From positions 1-64,000 of the forward strand of contig CALKIU010000069.1 of NCBI GenBank assembly GCA_937995745.1: a stretch of 64,000 nucleotides of DNA, in the 5' to 3' direction. This DNA is from an uncultured Bacillaceae bacterium. GTDB lineage: Bacteria; Bacillota; Bacilli; Bacillales; Cytobacillaceae. This document shows positions 42,095 through 50,198 of this stretch, one piece after another. A program made the translations under genes and the position numbers. Numbering within the stretch: position 1 is the first letter of the stretch; each line of letters starts with the position of its first letter. The notes beneath the pieces were generated by a model that had not been told where the DNA came from, did not search any database, and was given only the letters and a program-made list of their open reading frames with translations.

Positions 42095-43141
42095 ATGAGG
42101 GAGTCCATGAGAAAAATATTGATTGCGGCTCAAAGGCTCGGCGCGACCGATATCCACATCACGGCAGGCACGAAGCCTGTTTTCAGGATAAATGGAATGC
42201 TGAAAAAGTACGGAAAAGAACGGTTAACTCCGGAAGTTACGGAGGAAATGGCGAAGTCTTTTTTCTCGGAGGAAGCGTGGAAAGAATTTAAGTAAAACAA
42301 GGAAATCGATTTAATTTATGAACTGCCCGGAGTTTCCCGTTTCAGGATTAATGTATATTTTCAACGTTCCAGCGCGGCATTGGCCATCCGCGTCATCCCG
42401 AACAGGATTCCGACCATTGACGAGTTAAATCTCCCTCCGGTCATAAAAGAAATAGCCAATAGCAAACAAGGTTTAATTCTTGTGACGGGACCGTCCGGAA
42501 GCGGCAAGACTACCACGATGGCGGCCATGATAGATTATATGAACCGGACGATGAACAAGCATATCATCACGCTCGAGGATCCGATCGAATATTTGCATGA
42601 CAACAACAAATCGATCATTGAGCAACGGGAAATCGGTCTCGATACGAAAAGTTTTGCCTCCGGACTCCGCTCCGCTTTGCGATAGGATCCGGATGTCATC
42701 CTTGTCGGGGAAATGAGAGATTTGGAGACAATCCAGACGGCCATAACGGCCGCAGAGACTGGACACTTGGTGTTGGCGACTCTTCATACCTTTAATACAG
42801 AAGGGGCGATTCATCGGATCATCGATGTTTTTCCCCCGCACCAACAGTCGCAAATTCGCTATCAGCTGGCATCCGTTCTCGTGGCAATCATTGCGCAAAG
42901 ATTGTTTCCTTCCGTTGACAGAAAAGGTCAGAGGCTGGCTACGGAAATTTTGATCAACAATCCTGCCGTGGCCAATTTAATCCGGACGGACAAAGTGTAT
43001 CAAATTATCAACGTAATCCAGCTATCCCGACAACAAGGGATGCACACGTTTGAATTGAGTATCAGAAATCTTGTGAAAAGTAACCAAATTTCCAAAGAAG
43101 ATGCTGATTTATTTTTACAGGAGAAGAGAAGCTATGGCTAG
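42095..43141 (+). pseudogene. pilT: Type IV pilus retraction ATPase PilT, interrupted by two in-frame stops
   Basis: 349 codons in a single frame, the normal PilT length, with no frameshift. Stops occur at codon 67 (TAA, 42293-42295) and codon 197 (TAG, 42683-42685). The second replaces the glutamine of the family motif ALRQDPDVILVGEMRD (CAG to TAG). The first fits a CAA-to-TAA change. Everything else looks functional: the N-terminal ATDIHIT segment, Walker A GPSGSGKTTTMAAM (about residue 132), the His-box GHLVLATLHTFN, and the C-terminal helices. The gene sits between pilB and pilC, and its end overlaps the pilC start. Without suppression, no complete retraction motor is made. It looks recently inactivated; assembly error in two places is the alternative. 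Confidence 0.85.
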
Positions 43142-44339
43142 ATTCAAATATATAGGCAGGGATCGCAAAGGAAAACGGAAAGGCGCCATCACGGCTTCTT
43201 CCAAGCGGGAGGCCGTCAGGCTGCTAAAGGAACAAGGAATCAGGACTTTGGAAATCACTGAGGTTCCCGAAACGATTTTTACGAAGGAATTTTCATTGGG
43301 AAGCCCGGTGAAACTGCGCGATTTTGTCGTTTATCTCCGGCAATTTGCCACCTTGATTAAAGCCGGGGTCACTATTGTCGATTCAACGAAAATCCTTGCC
43401 GCGCAAACGGAAAGTAAAGCGTTGAAAAGGGCATTGCTCGAAGTGGAGCAAGGCCTCCGGGAAGGCAAGTCCTTTTCCGAGGCGGCGGCGGGCCAGCCGA
43501 AAATTTTCCCGCCGATGTTTATTAATATGGTCAAAGCCGGCGAGGCAGGGGGGAATTTGGATGAATCTTTGGAAATTTTGGCCGATCATTTTGAGAAACA
43601 AAATAATGTCCGGGCCAAGATTATTTCGTCCCTTGCCTATCCGACAGTTGTATTGATTATTGCCATTGCCGTCGTCATCTTTTTGCTTGTTTCGGTAGTG
43701 CCCAGATTCGTGTCAATGTTTGCCGATTTTGGCGGCGAACTTCCCCGGCTCACGCAATATACCATCGCGGCGAGCGAGTTTATGCAGGTTTATTGGTGGA
43801 TGGTTTTGCTCATTTTCCTCCTTTTAGTCATTGTCATCGCTTTAATGAGAAAAAATGAACAGACAAAGTATTATTTGGATTATTTGCTATTAAAGCTCCC
43901 TATTATCGGAAAAATGTTCCAAAAAGCTTCTATTTCAAAGATGACAAGAACGTTGAGTTCGTTGGTCGCAAATGCCGTTCCGATTTTGGAAGCCGTTAAA
44001 CTTGTCGAGGAGGTGGGGGAAAATGAAGTGATTGCCAGAGTGCTGAGGGAGTCGCATGACTCTTTGCAGCGGGGCCGTTCGATGACAGAGCCGATGAGAG
44101 GGCATTGGGCGTTTCCTCCGCTTGTTACCCAGATGATTTCCATCGGCGAACAGACGGGTTCTCTTGATACGATGCTTGGCAAAGTGGCCGATTTTTATGA
44201 AGAAGAGGTGGAAAACAGCACCGAACGGCTGAAATCACTTTTGGAACCTTTGACGATTGTTATTTTGGCGGTTTTAGTCGGATTGATCATCATCTCTATT
44301 GTAGTGCCAATGTTCGAGCTTTACGGTCAAATCAGATAG
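43134..44339 (+). CDS. pilC: Type IV pilus inner-membrane platform protein PilC
   Basis: 401 residues. Two GspF-type domains with three membrane segments (about residues 165-190, 215-240 and 370-395). Signatures are ARFKYIGRDRKGKRKGAI-type start, LRDFVVYLRQFATLIKAGV, and the second repeat TRTLSSLVANAVPILEA. ATG 43134 has AGGAGAAGAG upstream and overlaps the pilT stop by eight bases. The family organises the pilus base and contacts PilB and PilT. Confidence 0.95.
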   Translation: MARFKYIGRDRKGKRKGAITASSKREAVRLLKEQGIRTLEITEVPETIFTKEFSLGSPVKLRDFVVYLRQFATLIKAGVTIVDSTKILAAQTESKALKRALLEVEQGLREGKSFSEAAAGQPKIFPPMFINMVKAGEAGGNLDESLEILADHFEKQNNVRAKIISSLAYPTVVLIIAIAVVIFLLVSVVPRFVSMFADFGGELPRLTQYTIAASEFMQVYWWMVLLIFLLLVIVIALMRKNEQTKYYLDYLLLKLPIIGKMFQKASISKMTRTLSSLVANAVPILEAVKLVEEVGENEVIARVLRESHDSLQRGRSMTEPMRGHWAFPPLVTQMISIGEQTGSLDTMLGKVADFYEEEVENSTERLKSLLEPLTIVILAVLVGLIIISIVVPMFELYGQIR

Positions 44340-44456
44340 ATAAATAGACCCAAAATCTTAACAATTGTTTCAAATTTATAATACTTTTAACATATATAAT
44401 AATATTGAAAGAATTTAAAATTAAGGAATATTTTACTAGGACAAGGAGTGAAAGTT

Positions 44457-44888
44457 ATGAAAGAGTTGCTGAAAAAACAGTTGAAACAACAAAAAGGGTT
44501 TACGTTAATTGAATTGTTGGCGGTCATTGTCATTTTGGCGATTATTTTGTTAATTGCCATTCCGGCCGTCGGAACTCTGATGGACAACTCGCAAAAGGAT
44601 GCCCACATTGCCAACGCGCAACAACTTGAATCAGCGGCGAAGCTTTACTTTACCGATAACAGAATAAATAATGGTACTGTTTCTGCAGATACATTAAAGG
44701 AGAAAGGCTATTTAGACGATTTTGAGGACCCGAGCGGAAGAGGATATTCGACAGCACAGGTAACAGTAGAAACATCGGACGGAAAGGTAACATATAAGGT
44801 TAAACTTGAACCATATTTCCAAAAAGAGATTACAGATACATCCAAGTTGACCCGCGATGATGTCACGTTGGATCTCAAAGATCAGTAA
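44457..44888 (+). CDS. Type IV pilin (major-pilin-like)
   Basis: 143 residues. Class III signal with prepilin cleavage after G14 (KQQKG/FTLIELLAV). The mature N terminus has the conserved Glu5 and a long hydrophobic helix (about residues 15-38). A soluble head domain of about 100 residues follows, ending in LDLKDQ without a cysteine pair. ATG 44457 has AAGGAG nine bases upstream; GTG 44448 is part of the site. It stands apart from pilC by about 115 AT-rich bases, so it may have its own promoter. Probable substrate of the next gene product. Confidence 0.93.
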   Translation: MKELLKKQLKQQKGFTLIELLAVIVILAIILLIAIPAVGTLMDNSQKDAHIANAQQLESAAKLYFTDNRINNGTVSADTLKEKGYLDDFEDPSGRGYSTAQVTVETSDGKVTYKVKLEPYFQKEITDTSKLTRDDVTLDLKDQ

Positions 44889-44921
44889 TAACAAATAATA
44901 TAGTTAATATTCGTCTTCGCC

Positions 44922-45686
44922 ATGGCTAGTTTTGTCTTCGTCACAAGCTTTGTTGCAGGATTGGTCTTTGGCTCTTTTTTCAATGTCGTTGGATTGCGCG
45001 TCCCGGCGAAACAATCGGTTATAAGACCGCGTTCGGCCTGCCCCCGCTGCCGCCGTCCTTTGACAGCGGGGGAACTGATTCCCGTGTTATCTTATATCGT
45101 TCAACGGGGAAAATGCCGGACTTGCGGGGCGAAAATTTCGCCTATATATCCGGCTGTCGAATTGGTGACCGGACTGCTTTTTGCCACCGCACCTTTTTTC
45201 GTTGGCTGGTCGGGCGACCTGTTGATTGCTCTGACTTTAATCTCTCTTTTTATGATTATTGTTGTGTCTGATCTTGCTTATATGATAATTCCCGACAAAA
45301 TTCTTCTTATTTTTGCAGGAATCTTTTTTATAGAGAGGATATTTATGCCTCTGACACCGTGGTGGGATTCTCTCCTCGGAGCTTTGCTCGGATTTTCCGT
45401 CCTTTTCTTGATTGCCGTTATCAGCAAAGGCGGCATGGGGGGAGGAGACATCAAACTTTTCACTTTAATCGGTTTTGCCACCGGTGTAAAAACGTTGACT
45501 CTTTCTTTTCTGTTGTCAGTGTTTTTGGGTGCCGTGTTCGGGGTCATCGGTCTTGCTTTCAAGTTCGTCAGCAAAGGCAAACCGATTCCGTTCGGTCCCT
45601 TTATTGCAGCGGGAACATTAATTTCCTATTATTTCGGAGATTGGATTGTCAAAAAATATATATACCTTTTTTCAGGCGGATTTTAA
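44922..45686 (+). CDS. pilD: Prepilin peptidase / N-methyltransferase
   Basis: 254 residues with about seven membrane segments. Aspartates D117 (VVSDLAYMIIPD) and D176 (GMGGGDIKLF) are the type IV prepilin peptidase pair. The cytoplasmic zinc loop has C40, C43, C65 and C68 (CPRC...CRTC), as in bifunctional enzymes. It removes the leader of prepilins and methylates the new N terminus. B. subtilis ComC occupies a similar chromosomal place next to folC. The start codon is ATG 44922. Confidence 0.94.
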   Translation: MASFVFVTSFVAGLVFGSFFNVVGLRVPAKQSVIRPRSACPRCRRPLTAGELIPVLSYIVQRGKCRTCGAKISPIYPAVELVTGLLFATAPFFVGWSGDLLIALTLISLFMIIVVSDLAYMIIPDKILLIFAGIFFIERIFMPLTPWWDSLLGALLGFSVLFLIAVISKGGMGGGDIKLFTLIGFATGVKTLTLSFLLSVFLGAVFGVIGLAFKFVSKGKPIPFGPFIAAGTLISYYFGDWIVKKYIYLFSGGF

Positions 45687-45701
45687 ACGAGGGATCAAAC
45701 G

Positions 45702-46709
45702 ATGAAACTAAATTTTTTTTCCAAGAAAAATGTTGTTAATTTGGTCATACAAGACTACTCCATCCGGTTTATGGAGTTGGAAAATGAACAATCCTCCATT
45801 CCTTACCGTTGGGGGGAACGTTATCTTCCGGCAGGCTTGATAAGCAACGGAACCATTAAAGATGTGGAAGCCGTCAGAACCATTCTTGAACAATGCGTCG
45901 ATGAATGGAATATTCGTAAACGGCCGGTGCGCTTTTTGGTGCCCGATTCCTTTGTGAATATCCGCAAAGTGTCCATACCTGCCGATATTCAAGAAGATGA
46001 AATTTACGGGTATTTGTACCTTGAGATTGGTTCCAGCATTCACCTCCCCTTTACAGACCCAGTTTTTGACATCGTGCTGCTCGACGAAAATGGCGACCAG
46101 CGGGAGGTTTTGATTATTGCGGCAGAGGAAGAACACGTGAAAATGTATGCCGATTTGTTGGAAAGTTGCAAATTAAAACCCATTGCCGCAGAGATTTCCG
46201 CATTGGCGCTTCACCGGCTGTATTATTCTCTCGGCCAGGCGGAAAAAGACGAACATCTTCTTGTTGCCCAATTTGACTTGGAAAAAGTAAACATCTGCAT
46301 CTTTGCCGGAACCATCCCTTTGGTGATGCACCATATTCCGATTGAAATTTACAGGGATCATTGGGATTTGCGCATGAATGAATCCGGCATTTATGAATGG
46401 CATTTTGTCGGCGATGCGGTAAAAGAAATCGACTTTCAATACAGCGATGCGTTTACGGAAATTGATAGACTTGCTGATTTTTACCGCTATTCATTGACTC
46501 ACGGCAAATCAGAAATTACAAAGATGCTGGTTCATGGAGATCATCCCCTTTTGTCATTTATTCTCGACGAACTGAAAAGCCGGTTTGATATACCGATTGT
46601 GACAATCGACAAACAAAAACTGTCCGCAAAGTTTAATAACCCTCTCCCGAGAAATTACCATCTTGTGATGGGACTTGCATTAAAAGAGGTGCAAAAAAAT
46701 GTTGGTTGA
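45702..46709 (+). CDS. pilM: Type IV pilus assembly protein PilM
   Basis: 335 residues, actin-like ATPase fold of PilM. The N-terminal strand VVNLVIQDYSIRFMELEN and the segment FLVPDSFVNIRKVSIPADI are family-like. It is cytoplasmic and has no membrane segment. It overlaps pilN by 11 bases. In the known system PilM binds the cytoplasmic N terminus of PilN. The sequence is divergent from proteobacterial PilM, but its position and order (PilM-N-O) support the call. Confidence 0.87.
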   Translation: MKLNFFSKKNVVNLVIQDYSIRFMELENEQSSIPYRWGERYLPAGLISNGTIKDVEAVRTILEQCVDEWNIRKRPVRFLVPDSFVNIRKVSIPADIQEDEIYGYLYLEIGSSIHLPFTDPVFDIVLLDENGDQREVLIIAAEEEHVKMYADLLESCKLKPIAAEISALALHRLYYSLGQAEKDEHLLVAQFDLEKVNICIFAGTIPLVMHHIPIEIYRDHWDLRMNESGIYEWHFVGDAVKEIDFQYSDAFTEIDRLADFYRYSLTHGKSEITKMLVHGDHPLLSFILDELKSRFDIPIVTIDKQKLSAKFNNPLPRNYHLVMGLALKEVQKNVG

Positions 46710-47304
46710 TATCAATCTCTTGCCGAAAAAAGAGGAGAAGGATCGCTCTCTCTTAATGCTGTTTATTGTACTCGGTTTGGTGCTGGGAGTTGGGTTGGTT
46801 TCCATTTTCTATCTTAACAGCCATTACAAAAAGAATATCAATTTGGTTCAACAGGACATTACTGCTACTAAACAGTTGATAGAACAGGTGCAAATGCAAC
46901 TGGCCGATCTCGATCAATCGGAAGCGGTTGCCGAATTGGAAAATGCCATTCATTGGGCTGAAATTTACCGTGCGAAAACAGTGCCGCTTTTAAAAGAGAT
47001 TACTTCTCTTCTCCCTGAAAGAGGATTTGTAAAAGAATTTGCTTACCAAGTACCGGGAACAGTCAGTTTGCTGGTGCAGTTTGATACAAACCGGGAAGGG
47101 GCCTACTTTTTGGATTATTTAAATGATGCCGAATGGGTACAAGAGGCAGAGCTGGAAAAGATGGAAGCCAGAGACCCGGAAGAAGAAGAGGTGGAAGCCG
47201 GCATTGAATTTGTTCCCAGATATCATGTCAATTATAAAATCCACATCGATCGAAAGAAAATTGCAGAACTTTCCGCCGACACGCAGGGAGGGGATGATTC
47301 ATGA
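46699..47304 (+). CDS. pilN: Type IV pilus assembly protein PilN
   Basis: 201 residues. The start VDINLLPKKEEKD carries the conserved INLLP motif that docks into PilM. One membrane segment (about residues 18-40) is followed by a coiled-coil region (45-85) and a small periplasm-side (here extracytoplasmic) domain. It overlaps pilM and pilO. Confidence 0.93.
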   Translation: MLVDINLLPKKEEKDRSLLMLFIVLGLVLGVGLVSIFYLNSHYKKNINLVQQDITATKQLIEQVQMQLADLDQSEAVAELENAIHWAEIYRAKTVPLLKEITSLLPERGFVKEFAYQVPGTVSLLVQFDTNREGAYFLDYLNDAEWVQEAELEKMEARDPEEEEVEAGIEFVPRYHVNYKIHIDRKKIAELSADTQGGDDS

Positions 47305-48080
47305 ATGGGAGACTGTCGCGCAACCAGAAATTGATTGCCGTTCTGTCTGCTATTGCGGTAGTGCTTATTTTAGCAGGGTGCTATTTCTTTATTTTGCATC
47401 CCCAAAAGGTGGAATTGGATAAAAGGAAAGCGGAACTGAGAACAGAAGAGACGCTTCTAAAACAATTAAATACCCAGTTGAATCAAAAAAGTGCCATGAC
47501 TTATGCGAGCACGGTCAGCTTGCAAAAACAGATTCCCGTCAAACCGCTCTTGGAACGGTTTATCCTCGATATTGAAAAGGCCGAGGTTTTATCAGGTTGC
47601 CTCGTAAAAGATTTCAGTGTCGGCGAAAAAAGCGGGATTGAAGAAGTAGAAATGACGGAGATGGGAGAAACAGGGGCCGAAGCGGAAGAAAACATGGAAG
47701 CTGCCGCGAACACTGAACAGACAGTGGAAGAATCCGCTGAGCAGCCATCCAAAACCGGAGATACCGTTTTGCTCCCGAGCGGTTTTCGAAAGGTATCCAT
47801 AAATTTAACTGTTTCCGCTCCCGGATATTATGAACTGGAAGAATTTATTAACATTCTTGAGAGGGCGGAACGAATCATGACAGTGGAAAACATCAAGTTT
47901 TCCGGCCCTGATGAAGTCGTCTCCCTCGAAGATGAATCAGGCCCCCTTGAATTGGAACTGGTTGTATCCGCTTATTATATGCCTGGGCTGACGGAGTTGA
48001 TTCATCAATTGCCGCGTATTGATAGTCCAACGCCCGGCAATAAAACGAATCCGTTGGCAACTTTTGGAGACAGCAAATGA
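47301..48080 (+). CDS. pilO: Type IV pilus assembly protein PilO-like
   Basis: 259 residues. One N-terminal membrane segment (about residues 11-33), a coiled coil (35-75) and a ferredoxin-like C-terminal domain interrupted by an acidic insert (about 115-155, Glu-rich). ATG 47301 overlaps the pilN stop (ATGA). Assigned mostly from topology and the M-N-O order, since PilO is poorly conserved. A terminator follows. Confidence 0.85.
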   Translation: MNGRLSRNQKLIAVLSAIAVVLILAGCYFFILHPQKVELDKRKAELRTEETLLKQLNTQLNQKSAMTYASTVSLQKQIPVKPLLERFILDIEKAEVLSGCLVKDFSVGEKSGIEEVEMTEMGETGAEAEENMEAAANTEQTVEESAEQPSKTGDTVLLPSGFRKVSINLTVSAPGYYELEEFINILERAERIMTVENIKFSGPDEVVSLEDESGPLELELVVSAYYMPGLTELIHQLPRIDSPTPGNKTNPLATFGDSK

Positions 48081-48085
48081 ACAAT

Positions 48086-48130
48086 AAAAAGGCGTGATTC
48101 CCGCCCGGAATCGCGCCTTTTGCCGTTTTA
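48086..48130 (+). terminator. Terminator after pilO
   Basis: AAAAGGCGTGATTCC pairs with GGAATCGCGCCTTTT, followed by GCCGTTTT. It marks the end of the pilus transcript. Confidence 0.8.
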
Positions 48131-48280
48131 AGCGTGCCATTTTCCTGAATGCTGTACGGTTAGGGGAATTTGGCGAAATCTTTCCGAAAAGGGACGACAA
48201 AAGTCTCGCTCTTTTTTGTGAGTTTTGTGCTAGGATATAGTTTGACTTCCATACTGCATAAGAGAGGCGGGCGGTCAGAA

Positions 48281-49357
48281 ATGGACAAGCGGCAGAACCG
48301 GCCAATCGTCATTAAGATAAACGGAAAAACAAGTTTGCTGCAAGGCAATACGTCCGAACAAGAACTTGGGAAAGAATCTGGTAGAAATAAAACAGAAGTT
48401 TTGCCAAAAAAGCAACCCGACGGAGAGAGTAAAGAAAACGCTGCAAAAATGAAGAATGATGCCGAAAGCCAGACGGCGGCTGCCCGGGAAGAACCGTTTC
48501 ACTGGGTTCTCCCCGAAAACAAAGAGGGATATGATTTTTCCGCGCCGCCGGAAAAAAACATTCGGGTAAAGAGCGTTTTGAAAAAAATGCCGCTCCATTC
48601 GAAAACATTCTTTAAACATGATCAAAGCGGCAAACGAGCGTTTCTTTCCGCCCTTTTTATTATTTTCGCCGCTATATTGGTAGGAACGGGTTTCGGCCTG
48701 GCGATGTTGCACATGGTTGCTTCGGATCAAAAACAGGAAGCCAAAACGGTTTCCAATCCTGTAGAAAATGTTGAAGAAAACGGACAAGCCGGAATAGTAA
48801 CGGATAAAACGGTTTATGTGATTCAGGGAGGCGTTTTTTCCACGGAAGCGGCGGCCGGGAACACTGTTAAAATGGCGGCGGAGCGGGGGGTTCCCGCCGG
48901 CATGCTAAAAATGGAGGGCCGCTATTTTATTTTTATTGGGGTCGCGGACAGCATGGATGGAGCGAAAACGCTCGGGAATTATTTTGCTGGAAAAGGAATC
49001 GACTCCTATGCCAAGGAGATGAACTTTCATATCGATGCAAAGACCGGTTTAAAGAAAGAAGAAATTGCATTTTTGGAAGAAGCGTCGGTGCTGTTCGACC
49101 GGTTGGCCGCCGCGAGCGCCGGCGGCATCATTTCGGGAACTGTTTCCGCGGATACAGATCCATCCCTTGCCGAGCTTTTGGACCGCTGGAATAAAATAAA
49201 TGAGAACGATATTTCACGGCCTGAATTGAAAGAAATAAAAAGGGAATTGGATCTGGCCGTTAAAAAACTGTCCTCCCATCACGATGGAAGTGAGCGTTTA
49301 ATCAGCGTCCAACAGCATCTCGTAAACGCGCTCGTTTTCTACCAAAAACTTTCTTGA
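48281..49357 (+). CDS. spoIIB: Sporulation protein SpoIIB-like with SPOR domain
   Basis: 358 residues. The cytoplasmic N terminus begins MDKRQNRPIVIKINGK, similar to SpoIIB. There is one membrane segment (about residues 125-147) and an outward SPOR-type domain (about 175-250, TVYVIQGGVFSTEAAAGN) that would bind denuded glycan at the septum. A C-terminal helical part completes it. ATG 48281 follows AGAGGCGGGCGG. An open frame extends 37 codons upstream but is not SpoIIB-like. It lies before maf, as in B. subtilis, where SpoIIB assists engulfment. Confidence 0.88.
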   Translation: MDKRQNRPIVIKINGKTSLLQGNTSEQELGKESGRNKTEVLPKKQPDGESKENAAKMKNDAESQTAAAREEPFHWVLPENKEGYDFSAPPEKNIRVKSVLKKMPLHSKTFFKHDQSGKRAFLSALFIIFAAILVGTGFGLAMLHMVASDQKQEAKTVSNPVENVEENGQAGIVTDKTVYVIQGGVFSTEAAAGNTVKMAAERGVPAGMLKMEGRYFIFIGVADSMDGAKTLGNYFAGKGIDSYAKEMNFHIDAKTGLKKEEIAFLEEASVLFDRLAAASAGGIISGTVSADTDPSLAELLDRWNKINENDISRPELKEIKRELDLAVKKLSSHHDGSERLISVQQHLVNALVFYQKLS

Positions 49358-49378
49358 GAAAATGACGGGGAATTTTTC

Positions 49379-49413
49379 AAAGCTGAAAATCAGCTGATTT
49401 TTTTGTTTTTTCT
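49379..49413 (+). terminator. Terminator after spoIIB
   Basis: AGCTGA (49381-49386) pairs with TCAGCT (49390-49395), then TTTTTTTG and further T residues. Confidence 0.75.
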
Positions 49414-49584
49414 ATTAAACGGGCAAATTATGTTTGGCGAGGGAGAATTTATTTTCTGTTGAAGAAGTTTTTTCTTGGAAATCTGTCTGTCTGATTTTGA
49501 CATATCTATTCCGATTCTGTCGATTCTCTGGTACAATTTTTATGTATCCCTTTCTGATACGTCTGAGGTCAGGTGGTTTTGTCA

Positions 49585-50154
49585 ATGAAAAAATTGATAT
49601 TGGCTTCATCTTCCCCGAGAAGGAAAGAACTTCTCGAAAATCTTCGTCTTTCTTTTGAAGTTCACAGCAGCAATGTTGATGAACGTTTTCCCCCTGATTT
49701 GCCGCCGCATGAAATCGTTATGGAACTGGCCAAAAGAAAAGCGCAATATGTCGCCGAAATATTTCCGGATTCTTATGTAATCGGTTCCGATACGATTGTG
49801 GTCTTAGACGGGAAAATTCTCGGAAAACCGCAGGATCCCCAAGAAGCGGCAAAGATGCTCCGAACCTTGAGCGGAAGGACGCATCATGTTTATACAGGTG
49901 TAGCGATTTTCAGTCCGGAAACGCATGTGACGTTTTTTGACAAAACGGAGGTGGTGTTTTGGGAGTTGACAGACGAGGAAATTGAAAATTATGTAAAAAG
50001 CGGCGAACCTCTTGACAAGGCAGGAGCCTATGGCATTCAAGGTTTGGGCAGTCTGCTCGTCAAGAAGATTAATGGCGACTATTTTTCCGTCGTGGGCCTT
50101 CCCGTGTCAAGAACCGCCCGCGAGCTCCGGAAATTGGGATATCCTTTGCCTTGA
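49585..50154 (+). CDS. maf: Maf family nucleoside-triphosphate pyrophosphatase
   Basis: 189 residues. Signatures are LILASSSPRRKELLENL at the N terminus, IGSDTIVVLDGKILGKP with the catalytic aspartate, and the AGAYGIQGLGSLLVKKINGDY region. The family hydrolyses non-canonical or methylated dTTP/UTP/CTP-type nucleotides, and B. subtilis Maf affects septation. ATG 49585 is preceded by GAGGTCAGGTGG. The gene precedes radC and the mre-min cluster, as usual. Confidence 0.96.
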   Translation: MKKLILASSSPRRKELLENLRLSFEVHSSNVDERFPPDLPPHEIVMELAKRKAQYVAEIFPDSYVIGSDTIVVLDGKILGKPQDPQEAAKMLRTLSGRTHHVYTGVAIFSPETHVTFFDKTEVVFWELTDEEIENYVKSGEPLDKAGAYGIQGLGSLLVKKINGDYFSVVGLPVSRTARELRKLGYPLP

Positions 50155-50198
50155 ATTGTCCCGTCATCTCCCCGCCGCCTCTAACGGGAGGGATATAT

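Noticed and set aside
42095..43141. Stop codons read as glutamine (recoding) in pilT
   Set aside because: TAA and TAG are used as ordinary stops elsewhere in the window, and no suppressor tRNA is visible. Recent inactivation or sequence error is simpler.
48170..48280. N-terminal extension of SpoIIB with a hydrophobic segment
   Set aside because: SpoIIB has its single membrane segment in the middle, and the start at 48281 has the better ribosome binding site and family-like sequence.
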